Source: Salinisphaera orenii subsp. orenii MK-B5
Lineage (GTDB): Bacteria; Pseudomonadota; Gammaproteobacteria; Nevskiales; Salinisphaeraceae
DNA: 64,000 nucleotides
Reading direction: 5' to 3'
Assembly (NCBI RefSeq): GCF_003788635.1
Contig: NZ_AYKH01000002.1
Span: 62,001 to 126,000, forward strand
The translations under genes were made by a program, and so were the position numbers. The notes beneath the pieces were generated by a model. It was not told where the DNA came from and made no database searches. It saw only the letters and a list, made by a program, of their open reading frames with translations. Positions 28,399-36,250 of this stretch are shown one piece after another (position 1 is the first letter of the stretch; each line of letters starts with the position of its first letter).

Positions 28399-29405
28399 TG
28401 CAGGCGGAAGCCGTCCCAGAACACGTCGGGCGAGAGTTCGCTGACGCCGCCGGTGATCTCGCCGTCGCTCTCCTGGGCGAGTATGTTGAACACCTGCCCC
28501 GCCGCAGCGATCTCGGCCGCGCCGTAGTGCTCGATGATCCCGGCCCGGTAGCCCTCGCGGATGGCCGCGAACACGGCCTCGCTCTCGGGTTTGACCAGCG
28601 GTTCGAGCGGCTGCCAGGCCTCGTCGGACTCGGCCAGGATCTCCTTGGCCTCGTAGGTCGCCTCCATGAAGGACTGGAGCGCTTCGCGGTTGTCATCCGC
28701 CCAGTCGCTGGAGAACACCCAGCCGAGCAGCGGCGGCACCGTCTCGATGCCCAGCCCGTCGAGCATGTCCTCGACCGAGAGCAGCGGCTCCATGCCGAGC
28801 GCGGACAGCCGTGCGTTGTAGTGCCAGAAATTGATCGCCGCCGGCAGCGTGCCGTCCATCACGAGCTTGTTGATCATCGGCGGCGCGGCGAAGGTGGGCT
28901 CGACCGCGGATTCCAGATCCACACCCTCGGTCTGGTGCGCGTACGCGCGCGCCAGCAGCCAGGTCTTGTCGATCGGGCCGCCGGCGATGCCGAGCTTGCG
29001 GCCGTCCAGGTCCGCGAGGCTGTCGATCTCCGCGGCCGGATTGACCATGATCGCGCCCACCGCCAGCGAATACGGGGCGAACTGGTAGTCCTTGTCCTTG
29101 GCCCGCTGGCGGGCGACCCAGAGCCAGTCGGAGACGATCAGATCGACGCGATCGCCCTGCAGCGCCACCGCGAGCGCGTTCTCCGACGCCAGCGGCACAA
29201 CCTCGATGTCGATGCCGTGCGCTTCGTCGAGACCGCGACGATCGACCACGTCGAGTTCCCAGTTGACACTGCCGAACTTGAGCACGCCCACGCGCAGCGT
29301 GTCCGGTTCGCTGTCCTCACCGGTACAGCCCGTCAGCAGTGCCAGCAGCATCGCAGCCGCCAGACACGCCGCCGTGCCCCGACGCATGCGTCCATATATC
29401 GTCAT
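28395..29405 (-). CDS. Lipoprotein substrate-binding protein (SsuA/NMT1 type)
   Basis: The 336-residue protein begins with a lipoprotein signal (AMLLALLTGC), so it is anchored to the membrane. The fold is that of SsuA/ThiY-type binding proteins: LRVGVLKFGSVNWELDVVD, a GDRVDLIVSDW segment, and the IDSLADLDGRKLGIAGG hinge region. It is first in the seven-gene operon; GGAGAGACA precedes its ATG. Proteins of this kind recur in quinoprotein clusters, and the ligand may be an alcohol, a metal complex or a PQQ-related compound. Confidence 0.83.
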   Translation of the reverse strand: MTIYGRMRRGTAACLAAAMLLALLTGCTGEDSEPDTLRVGVLKFGSVNWELDVVDRRGLDEAHGIDIEVVPLASENALAVALQGDRVDLIVSDWLWVARQRAKDKDYQFAPYSLAVGAIMVNPAAEIDSLADLDGRKLGIAGGPIDKTWLLARAYAHQTEGVDLESAVEPTFAAPPMINKLVMDGTLPAAINFWHYNARLSALGMEPLLSVEDMLDGLGIETVPPLLGWVFSSDWADDNREALQSFMEATYEAKEILAESDEAWQPLEPLVKPESEAVFAAIREGYRAGIIEHYGAAEIAAAGQVFNILAQESDGEITGGVSELSPDVFWDGFRLQ

Positions 29406-29764
29406 TGTCTCTCCTGCCTCGCACCGGCCCGCCTCGCGGGACGGCTGGCGCCGTCGCCCGGAGCCGTCGGTTCTGAGAGCCGCGGCCCGTATCGTATTGT
29501 TCGTTCTGATGACCCGGCCGTGCGTGATCCGGCATCGCCCGCCGCCAGCCGTTGCCGCACGTTATTCCGCGCCAAGCAATCAAATTGCCCGTAAAGCGCT
29601 TCCGAAGCAACCAAGCCGGGGCGTGTTTCTTCCCCGATTCGACCATAGCCCCGCGCCGACGTTCCCGAGTTTCTACCGCGACGACACGCAATCGGCTGCA
29701 ATCGGCCTGTCACGAAAACGAGACGGTTGCTCGAGCGGCGCGGGCGGCGTAGCGTCAGTGCATT
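29406..29764. other. Divergent intergenic region, no gene seen
   Basis: These 359 bases must hold the promoter of the seven-gene ABC operon and that of the cytochrome c pair. I find no sigma-54 element, palindrome or coding region of note; base composition is locally lower in GC near 29490-29600. Confidence 0.6.
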
Positions 29765-30082
29765 ATGCAATCCCGATTCCGGCTGCCGATTGTCCTGATC
29801 GCACTCGCCGTCGGCCCGGCCCAGGCCCAAGCCCTGGCCGGCACGACCGACGGCGCCGATCTGGCCGCCGCCTGCACCGGCTGTCACGGGCCGGGCGGCC
29901 ACAGCGCCGGCGCGGTGCCCGACATCGCCGGCATGCCGGTGGCCGAGTTCGAGCGGCGCATGGCCGCGTTCCGCGACGGCGAAGGCACGATCATGAATCG
30001 TCTCGCGCCGGCCTACGATGCCGCCGCGACGGCCGCCCTCGCGCGGTATTTCGCCGACCGACCCGAGCCCGCCTCGCCATGA
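29765..30082 (+). CDS. Small c-type cytochrome, flavocytochrome c heme subunit type
   Basis: The 105-residue exported protein has a signal peptide (IVLIALAVGPAQA) and one heme motif CTGCH with GPGGHSAGAVPDIAGM after it, as in FccA/SoxE-type monoheme cytochromes. It accepts electrons from the flavoprotein encoded next. ATGA overlap joins the two genes. No strong ribosome-binding site precedes the ATG. Confidence 0.82.
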   Translation: MQSRFRLPIVLIALAVGPAQAQALAGTTDGADLAAACTGCHGPGGHSAGAVPDIAGMPVAEFERRMAAFRDGEGTIMNRLAPAYDAAATAALARYFADRPEPASP

Positions 30083-31389
30083 GCGACGGTCACGATGCGC
30101 GTCGCCGCGCGCTCATGCGCGCCCTGGCGGGCACCGGCCTGCTCGCGGCAGCGGCGCCGATGCCGATCCTCGGCGCGCAGCGCGGGCCCCGGATCGTGAT
30201 CGCCGGCGGCGGCTTCGCCGGTGCCAGCTGCGCGCTGGCGTTGCGGCGGCTGGCCCCGGCGGCGCGGGTCACCCTGATCGACCGGCAGCGGGAATTCGTC
30301 ACCGGCCCGTTCTGCAACACGGTCGTCGGCGGTTTGAACCCGGCCGCCGCGATCACGCAGGACCATCGCGGCCTGGCCGCGGCCGGCGTGGATGTCGTCC
30401 ACGCCGAGATCGAGGGCGTGGATCCCTCGGCACGCGCCGCGCATCTGGCCGACGGCCGCCGGATCGCGGGCGACCGGCTGGTGGTCGCCCCCGGCATCGA
30501 CTTCGACTACGACGCGCTCGACGGCTACGGCCCGGAAGCGCTGGACCGCGTACCCGCGGCCTGGCCGGGCGGCGCCGCGGCGCTGCGCCGCCTGCACGGC
30601 CAGCTGCAGGCCATGCCCGAGGACGGCCGCGTGGTTCTCACCGTGCCGGACAATCCCTACCGCTGTCCGCCGGGACCCTACGAACGCGCCAGCCTGATCG
30701 CGCATTTTCTGGCCGAACACAAGCCGCGCGCCCGCGTGCTGCTGCTCGATGCCAAGAACCACTTCTCCAAGGAGCCGCTGTTCCGGATCGGCTGGGACAG
30801 CCGCTATCCGGGCCGCGTCGAATGGCGCGGACGTGACGACGGCGCCCGGGCGATGGCCATCGACGTCGCCGGCCGCCGGGTGCACACGGTCGGGGGTGAC
30901 GAGATCGCCGCCGACGTGCTCAACGTCATTCCCCCGCAGCGGGCCGGCCGTCTCGCACGCGACGCGGGGCTGGCCGACGACGCCGGCTGGGTGCCGGTGA
31001 ACGTGCACGACTTCGCGGCGCCCGGCCACGAGGGGGTGCACGTGCTGGGCGACGCGATCCGCGCGGAGCCGATGCCGAAGTCGGCCTATTCGGCACACAT
31101 GCAAGCCCAGGTCTGTGCCCGGGCGATCGCGCAGGCGCTGGCGGGCGAGCCGCCGGGCGAAGCGCCTCTGATCAACGCCTGCTACAGCCTGGTCGCGCCG
31201 GACTATGGCATCAGCGTCACCGAGGTCTACCGGATCAACGGCGACCGCATCGCCGCGGTCCAGCAGGCCGGCGGCACATCCGCGTTGGCGGCGGGCCCCG
31301 ACACGCGCCGGGCCGAATCCGAATACGCCCGTTCGCTGTATCGGAATCTGGTGCGGGACAGTTTCGGCAGCGGCGCTGCGCCGGGGTGA
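30079..31389 (+). CDS. Flavocytochrome c sulfide dehydrogenase-type flavoprotein (FccB-like)
   Basis: The 436-residue protein has a twin-arginine-like leader (RRRALMRALAGTG), an FAD-binding site (RIVIAGGGFAGASCAL), a Cys at the covalent FAD position (FCNTVVGG) and the redox Cys pair in NPYRCPPGPYE and INACYSLVAP, followed by the FCSD C-terminal domain (DYGISVTEVYRIN). FCSD enzymes oxidise sulfide or bound sulfane sulfur in the periplasm and pass electrons to the c-type partner. Lying near a SoxYZ-like carrier of a quinoprotein cluster, it may act on carrier-bound sulfur rather than free sulfide; this is inference. Confidence 0.85.
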   Translation: MSDGHDARRRALMRALAGTGLLAAAAPMPILGAQRGPRIVIAGGGFAGASCALALRRLAPAARVTLIDRQREFVTGPFCNTVVGGLNPAAAITQDHRGLAAAGVDVVHAEIEGVDPSARAAHLADGRRIAGDRLVVAPGIDFDYDALDGYGPEALDRVPAAWPGGAAALRRLHGQLQAMPEDGRVVLTVPDNPYRCPPGPYERASLIAHFLAEHKPRARVLLLDAKNHFSKEPLFRIGWDSRYPGRVEWRGRDDGARAMAIDVAGRRVHTVGGDEIAADVLNVIPPQRAGRLARDAGLADDAGWVPVNVHDFAAPGHEGVHVLGDAIRAEPMPKSAYSAHMQAQVCARAIAQALAGEPPGEAPLINACYSLVAPDYGISVTEVYRINGDRIAAVQQAGGTSALAAGPDTRRAESEYARSLYRNLVRDSFGSGAAPG

Positions 31390-31446
31390 ACGGGATCGGC
31401 GCCGGGTGGCGAAAACCCGGCCGGCGGCAGCGAACGGGAGAACAAG

Positions 31447-32184
31447 ATGGGGCTATCGACGACAGCGCAACCACACCGCGAAGGCGCTGCATGGCGCGTC
31501 CTGCAGCAGTGGCTGATCATCACCGGCGTCCTCGTGTTCGCATTGTTCGTGGCGCATCAGTACCGGGCCCTCGAGGCGCTGGTCGCGGGCGATCGCACGC
31601 GCATGACGCTCGTGATCGCGGCGATCTTCGTCGTGACCTGGTGCTACGCAGGGCTGCGCAGCGCTTGGCTGTCACGCGAGGCGGCCCGCTTCGACGCCAT
31701 CATGATCGGCGCCCGAAACGGCGACACGCTCGCCGTGGCCACGGACGGCGGCCTGAGCGTCGGCGCGCGGCGCGTGCCCGACAGCGCCGGCGCGCACTAT
31801 CTGGCCGCACTCCTGCATATTCGCAACACCCGTTCCGCGGAGGCGCCGGAGGCGCTCGTCGACGTGCTCGGCGAACGCCTGTCCGGCCCGCATGAATTCG
31901 GCTGGTTCATCGTCAACGGCCTGATCAAGCTCGGGCTGCTGGGCACGGTGATCGGCTTCATCGTGATGCTGGCGACCGTGGACAGCGCCACCTCCTTCGA
32001 CGTCGCCGCGGTCCAGCAGCTGCTGGTCGGCATGAGCCAGGGCATGCGGGTGGCGCTGTACACGACGCTCGCGGGTCTGGCGACGAGCATGGTGCTGAGC
32101 CTGCACTATCTGCTGCTCGATCGGGCCGCCGACCGGCTGCAGGCGCGGATCGTGACCTTCGCCCAGCAGCGGCACCTCGGCTAA
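31447..32184 (+). CDS. MotA/TolQ/ExbB-family proton channel-like protein
   Basis: The 245-residue membrane protein has four hydrophobic segments near 20-40, 52-70, 157-178 and 200-220. The third and fourth carry the family patterns LIKLGLLGTVIGFIVML and ALYTTLAGLATSM, including the Thr/Ser residues lining the proton path of ExbB and MotA. GGGAGAAC precedes the ATG. The next gene encodes an ExbD-like partner, so the pair should form a proton-driven stator. No TonB, OmpA-like or flagellar gene is present nearby. Confidence 0.78.
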   Translation: MGLSTTAQPHREGAAWRVLQQWLIITGVLVFALFVAHQYRALEALVAGDRTRMTLVIAAIFVVTWCYAGLRSAWLSREAARFDAIMIGARNGDTLAVATDGGLSVGARRVPDSAGAHYLAALLHIRNTRSAEAPEALVDVLGERLSGPHEFGWFIVNGLIKLGLLGTVIGFIVMLATVDSATSFDVAAVQQLLVGMSQGMRVALYTTLAGLATSMVLSLHYLLLDRAADRLQARIVTFAQQRHLG

Positions 32185-32194
32185 CACGACGCGC

Positions 32195-32803
32195 ATGGCG
32201 TTCCGACGCAAGCGCCGCGGCACCGAGACGGATCCCTTCACGGATCTGCTGTTCAACGCCCTGCTGGGCTTCACCTTCATGTTCCTGATTTCGGTGTTCT
32301 TCCTGAATCCGCCGACCAAGGAAGGCGACATCCCGGCGAAGGCCGAGTACATCATCACCGCCACCTGGGAACCGGGCCGACCCGACGACGTCGACCTGTG
32401 GGTGCGCGGGCCGGGCGGCACCAAGGTGTGGTACCTCAATCCGGAGTCGGGGCTGATGAACCTCGACCGCGACGACCGCGGCCTGCAGAACGACGAGATG
32501 ATCGTCGACGGCCGGCGCGTAACCAATGACCTCAATCAGGAAGTGGTCACGATCCGCGGTCAGGCGCCGGGCGAGTACGTCGTCAACCTGCACTATTACG
32601 CCACCGAGAGCGATCGCGAAGAGGGCCGGCCGGTGGACGTCGAGGTGACGGTGACCCGGATCAATCCGCAGGTCTCGATCGTCTACCGGAACAACACCAC
32701 ACTCGAATACGTCGGCCAGGAGAAGACCGCGGTGCGCTTCACCGTCAACGATGACGGCTCGGTCGACGACGTGAACACCCTGCCGGCATCGATCGTGGAA
32801 TGA
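32195..32803 (+). CDS. ExbD/MotB-like membrane anchor with a large periplasmic beta domain
   Basis: The 202-residue protein has one N-terminal helix (about 15-37, TDPFTDLLFNALLGFTFMFL) with an Asp placed as in ExbD and MotB. The rest is periplasmic and unlike ExbD: a beta-rich domain with DDVDLWVRGPGGTKVWYLN, LNLDRDDRG and GEYVVNLHYYA, resembling DUF2135/YfaP-type domains. Residues after about 165 form a possible strand-rich tail. The pairing of a stator helix with this domain is unusual, and the force transmitted probably acts on an unknown periplasmic partner. Confidence 0.65.
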   Translation: MAFRRKRRGTETDPFTDLLFNALLGFTFMFLISVFFLNPPTKEGDIPAKAEYIITATWEPGRPDDVDLWVRGPGGTKVWYLNPESGLMNLDRDDRGLQNDEMIVDGRRVTNDLNQEVVTIRGQAPGEYVVNLHYYATESDREEGRPVDVEVTVTRINPQVSIVYRNNTTLEYVGQEKTAVRFTVNDDGSVDDVNTLPASIVE

Positions 32804-32830
32804 TCGGGATCGGCTTCAACGAGGTATGCC

Positions 32831-33343
32831 ATGACTGAGACCCTTTGGCTGCTCGCCGGCGCCTACGTGGCCCTGGGCGTGCTCGTGCTCGCGCTCAACA
32901 TCCGCAGCGGCTGGCCGCTGTGGGTGCGACTGGCCTGCATCGTGGCCGTGAGCGCGCTCTACTTCGTGACCTGGCAATCGCTGCAGGGGCTGCGCGGCTG
33001 GCCGACCGGTCAGGCTCTGCCCCACCATTTCATTCTCAACGCGTCGACAGTGACCGAACCCGACGAGGGCGACGGCGACCCCGGCCGCATCTACCTGTGG
33101 GTGACGCCGGTGATCGACGACGACCCGATCGGCACGCCGCGCGCCTTCGCGCTGCCCTACGAGCGCCGGCTGCACACACAGGTCCAGCGCGCCCGCGACG
33201 AGATGCGCAACGGCCAGCTGCAGCTCGGCACGGCCACTCCGGACGTCGAGGGCCGGCGTGCCGCCGACACCAACTACTTCGCGCCGGAAACGCAGCAGAT
33301 CCAGCTCGAGGACCTGCCCGAGCCGAGCCTGCCGGAGAAATGA
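32831..33343 (+). CDS. Uncharacterised membrane-anchored protein of the stator-like module
   Basis: I do not recognise a family for this 170-residue protein. Two hydrophobic segments (about 5-25 and 32-50) are followed by a soluble region with IYLWVTPVIDDDPIGTPRAFALPYERRLH, a helical stretch rich in Arg/Gln and an acidic, Pro-rich tail. GAGGT precedes the ATG. It lies between the ExbD-like gene and the lipoprotein gene, whose start overlaps its stop, so it probably works in the same complex. Confidence 0.7.
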   Translation: MTETLWLLAGAYVALGVLVLALNIRSGWPLWVRLACIVAVSALYFVTWQSLQGLRGWPTGQALPHHFILNASTVTEPDEGDGDPGRIYLWVTPVIDDDPIGTPRAFALPYERRLHTQVQRARDEMRNGQLQLGTATPDVEGRRAADTNYFAPETQQIQLEDLPEPSLPEK

Positions 33344-34068
33344 GCATGCGCCGATCGTTTCGCACCGGCCTGGTCCTGGCCGCCGTCGGCACGCTGCTGG
33401 CCGGCTGTGACAGCGCGCCGGAACCCGATGCGCTGTTCCCGCTCGCAGCGGGGCTCGAATGGCAGTATCGCGTGACCACCCGTCCCCACGGCGAAGACCC
33501 GCGCGACAGCCGCCTGACCATGAGCAACGTCGAACGCGGCTACTTCGCCGGCGAGGAGGACATCCTCATCCGGCGCAACCAGCACGGCACGCGCTACTAC
33601 ATCGCCGAACGCGAGGACGGACTCTATCGGGTGGCCGTGAAATCGGTCGCACAGACGGTACCGATCATGGATCAGCCGCCGGTGCGCATCCTGCCGCGAC
33701 CGGTCGAGACCGGCCAGCGCTGGCGCGCCCCCGCCCACACCTATCTGCTCGGCCGCGCGCGCACCTTCATCTCCGACCATGCGCCCGGCAACACCATTGA
33801 TCTCGATTACCACATCGAAGCCACCGACGCCGAGATCGAGGTGCCCGCAGGCCGTTACAGCGACTGCGTGCTCGCAGTCGGCCGGGCCAGCTTCCATCTG
33901 GACGCGGAGACGGGCTTCGCCGCCTCGGACGTGCCCATCGAGCAGCGGGAGTGGTACTGCCCCGGCGTCGGCCTCACGCGGCTGTCGCGGGACGAACGCC
34001 TGACCAGCGGCGACCGCACGATCACCGGTGGACGCATCGAGATCGTGCTGACGGGGGCGCCGGGCTGA
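33340..34068 (+). CDS. Uncharacterised lipoprotein of the stator-like module
   Basis: The 242-residue product has a lipobox LLAGC near residue 22. The mature part is beta-rich (LFPLAAGLEWQYRV, FAGEEDILIRRNQHGTRYYIA) and ends with GVGLTRLSRDERL, a pattern seen in lipoproteins with a repeated strand-turn fold. The start at 33340 overlaps the previous stop (ATGA); an ATG at 33346 is the alternative. An outer-membrane-facing partner for the stator pair is a reasonable guess. Confidence 0.72.
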   Translation: MSMRRSFRTGLVLAAVGTLLAGCDSAPEPDALFPLAAGLEWQYRVTTRPHGEDPRDSRLTMSNVERGYFAGEEDILIRRNQHGTRYYIAEREDGLYRVAVKSVAQTVPIMDQPPVRILPRPVETGQRWRAPAHTYLLGRARTFISDHAPGNTIDLDYHIEATDAEIEVPAGRYSDCVLAVGRASFHLDAETGFAASDVPIEQREWYCPGVGLTRLSRDERLTSGDRTITGGRIEIVLTGAPG

Positions 34069-34352
34069 AACGGCTCGCCGGTTCGTCGACGCCCGCCGCG
34101 GGCCGCGTCGCCGCCGGTCGTGATACACCCGCGCCATCAACGCCGTACGCCGGGACCATCGGGTCGACCGGTGCCGCGGGACGCGCCGGCTTGATGGCCT
34201 TCGAAGCTCCGGGCCACGGGATCGGATTCGGATCATCGGCGCCGTTGCGATCGCAGGCCGGGCTGCATCGCCCCACGGCCGGCGGTCTCACGCCCGGCGA
34301 AGCGCTCGAACGATACTCGCAGCAAGGCCGACGCGGGCGATTTCGGCTGATC

Positions 34353-35300
34353 CTACTCGGTGCGCTCGGGCAGCGCCGACTGCTCGATGGCCGGATACAG
34401 ATGCGAGACCGAACGGCGGTACTCGCCGGGCTGCACCGCGAGCCGCGCCCAGCGCTCGGGCAGCGGCTGGAACATCACCTCGGCCGCACTCATGCCGTCG
34501 TTCGCATCCTGCGTGAAGCGATCCACCAGCCAGGCGAGATAGTCGCCGGTCTGGCTCAGGGGCGCGTCGTCCGGCGTGCTCGGCCCGTGCCCCGGGACCA
34601 GCACGGCGAATTCGCGCTCCCGGGTCTGCGCCAGTACCGCCCGCCAGGCGTCGATATCGGCATTGGGTGTGGTCGGCGCGCGATCGTGGAAGGCGATGTC
34701 GCCGGCGAAGAGCACGCCGGTGGTGGTATCCATAATCATCAGATCGGCGGCGGTGTGGCCGGAGGCCGCCAGCAGTTGCAGCCGATGATCGCCGAAGGTG
34801 GCGGTCGTGCCGGCCTCGACGGTCTGATCCGGCACGACGGCGCTGGTGCCGCGCATGGCCGCGCCCACGAGGTTGTACAGATTCCCGGCCAGATCGGCGC
34901 CAACGGCGCGCACAGCGTCGATGGTGCCCGGCAGCGCCGCGATCGGCACATCGTCGAAGGCGTTGTTCCCCAGAAAATGATCCGGATGGGCGTGGCTGAT
35001 ATAGACCTGGACCACCGGCTGCTCGGTGATCCTGCCGATGGCTTCGCGCAGCGCCTGGCCGTAGAGGCGCGAGGGTCCGGTGTCGATGACCACGACGCCC
35101 TCGTCGGTCACGATGAAACCGGTATTGGCGATCGCGCCATGATTGGCGTCGTTGAAGTTCTCCTGGGCACCGAACACGACGTAGGTATCGGCGGCGACCT
35201 CCACCGGCTCGATGTCGTAATAGCGCGATGCCGCCATCGCCCCCGGCATTACGAGCAGCCCCGCCAGCAGCAGGCACCCGGACAACGCACCCCGGCTCAT
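34353..35300 (-). CDS. Quinoprotein-relay zinc metallohydrolase (metallo-beta-lactamase fold)
   Basis: The 315-residue exported protein (signal LLLAGLLVMPGAMA) has the zinc motif HAHPDH at 103-108, a third His in AASGHTAADL, an Asp in LFAGDIAF and a final His in VPGHGPST. It matches the metallohydrolase of the quinoprotein relay set, which co-occurs with SoxYZ-like carriers and PQQ dehydrogenases. It may hydrolyse a thioester on the carrier, but the reaction is not established. It starts by ATGA overlap and is last in the operon. The 284 bases before 34353, facing the convergent lipoprotein gene, show no gene. Confidence 0.85.
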   Translation of the reverse strand: MSRGALSGCLLLAGLLVMPGAMAASRYYDIEPVEVAADTYVVFGAQENFNDANHGAIANTGFIVTDEGVVVIDTGPSRLYGQALREAIGRITEQPVVQVYISHAHPDHFLGNNAFDDVPIAALPGTIDAVRAVGADLAGNLYNLVGAAMRGTSAVVPDQTVEAGTTATFGDHRLQLLAASGHTAADLMIMDTTTGVLFAGDIAFHDRAPTTPNADIDAWRAVLAQTREREFAVLVPGHGPSTPDDAPLSQTGDYLAWLVDRFTQDANDGMSAAEVMFQPLPERWARLAVQPGEYRRSVSHLYPAIEQSALPERTE

Positions 35301-36064
35301 GAGGCGGGCGCCGGAATGCGGGCGCTAAAGACATTGCCGTTGTTGTCACGGCCTTCCACGGTGACCGCACCGGCATGCTTCAGATCGAGCGCGAACACCG
35401 GGTTCTCGGCGACCGGCTCGTCCGGTTCGAGCCGGGCCAGCGTCCGGCCGTCGGCATCGCTGACGGTCACGCTGCGGATGAAAAACGCCGGGATGCCGGC
35501 GGCCAGGCCGGTGTCCATCGGATGCACGACCCGAAACTTCAGGCGCTGGCTGCGATCGCCCCGGGCCCACAGCCGGCCCTCGACCTCGCCCAGACGGGAC
35601 TCCCACAGCGGGCTGGCGCTGCCGACGCTCGGCGCGGTGCAGCCGCCACCCTCGGCGTCCACCCAGACGCCGCCGACGTGCCAGGTGCCGTCGGCGGTGC
35701 GCATCGCCGCGCGTATCGGCGTGGCTTGCTGCACCTTGAAATGGAAGCCGATCGCGGGTGCGGCGCGAACCGGGTAATAGTCCAGTACGGGGTTGATCGG
35801 GCTGTGGTCGGCGAGCACCAGCACCCGCTCGACGTCCTCCAGGCCCTCGGCCCGCACCTGCACTGGCGTGGCCAGCGAATCCTCGGCGTAGTCGGGGGCG
35901 ACGACCCGAACCCGGTCGTCGAAAACCACCTTCGCATCGGGGAAGTACTGCCGCAGCATATAGCGCCACTGAGACGAATCCAGCGGATCATCCGACGCTG
36001 CAGCCGCCGCCGGCATCGCCAGCACCAAAAGCATCAGGGCCAGGGTTTTAGAGATCGTGTTCAT
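35297..36064 (-). CDS. Quinoprotein-associated SoxYZ-like sulfur carrier
   Basis: The 255-residue exported protein fuses SoxY-like and SoxZ-like parts. The SoxY half (about 30-150) ends with DAEGGGCTAPS, placing Cys142 as the likely sulfur- or acyl-carrying residue; the SoxZ half follows (RVVHPMDTGLAAG, FFIRSVTVSDADG). Such carriers occur in quinoprotein clusters together with the metallohydrolase, and are thought to shuttle intermediates on the Cys. The ATG at 36064 lies 187 bases after the fusion gene; no separate promoter is evident in that gap, so it probably belongs to the same transcript. Confidence 0.88.
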   Translation of the reverse strand: MNTISKTLALMLLVLAMPAAAAASDDPLDSSQWRYMLRQYFPDAKVVFDDRVRVVAPDYAEDSLATPVQVRAEGLEDVERVLVLADHSPINPVLDYYPVRAAPAIGFHFKVQQATPIRAAMRTADGTWHVGGVWVDAEGGGCTAPSVGSASPLWESRLGEVEGRLWARGDRSQRLKFRVVHPMDTGLAAGIPAFFIRSVTVSDADGRTLARLEPDEPVAENPVFALDLKHAGAVTVEGRDNNGNVFSARIPAPAS

Positions 36065-36250
36065 TCGTTGGCCTCCTCACGCGCCGTGACTCACCGTGCC
36101 CGACATCCCGACCGCCGACTCGTACCGCGACGATGCAATCGCCGCGTCTCACCCGGCCGAATGCGGCGACCACGGCGCAGCGCCCGCCGGAAAGACGGCG
36201 TCTGCCTACCGGCTCGATCGCCGTCGCCCCGGTCGGGCTTACGCCGACAC

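Noticed and set aside
34069-34352. Possible small gene between the lipoprotein and metallohydrolase genes
   Set aside because: Both neighbours end here; frames in the gap lack start signals and any recognisable pattern.
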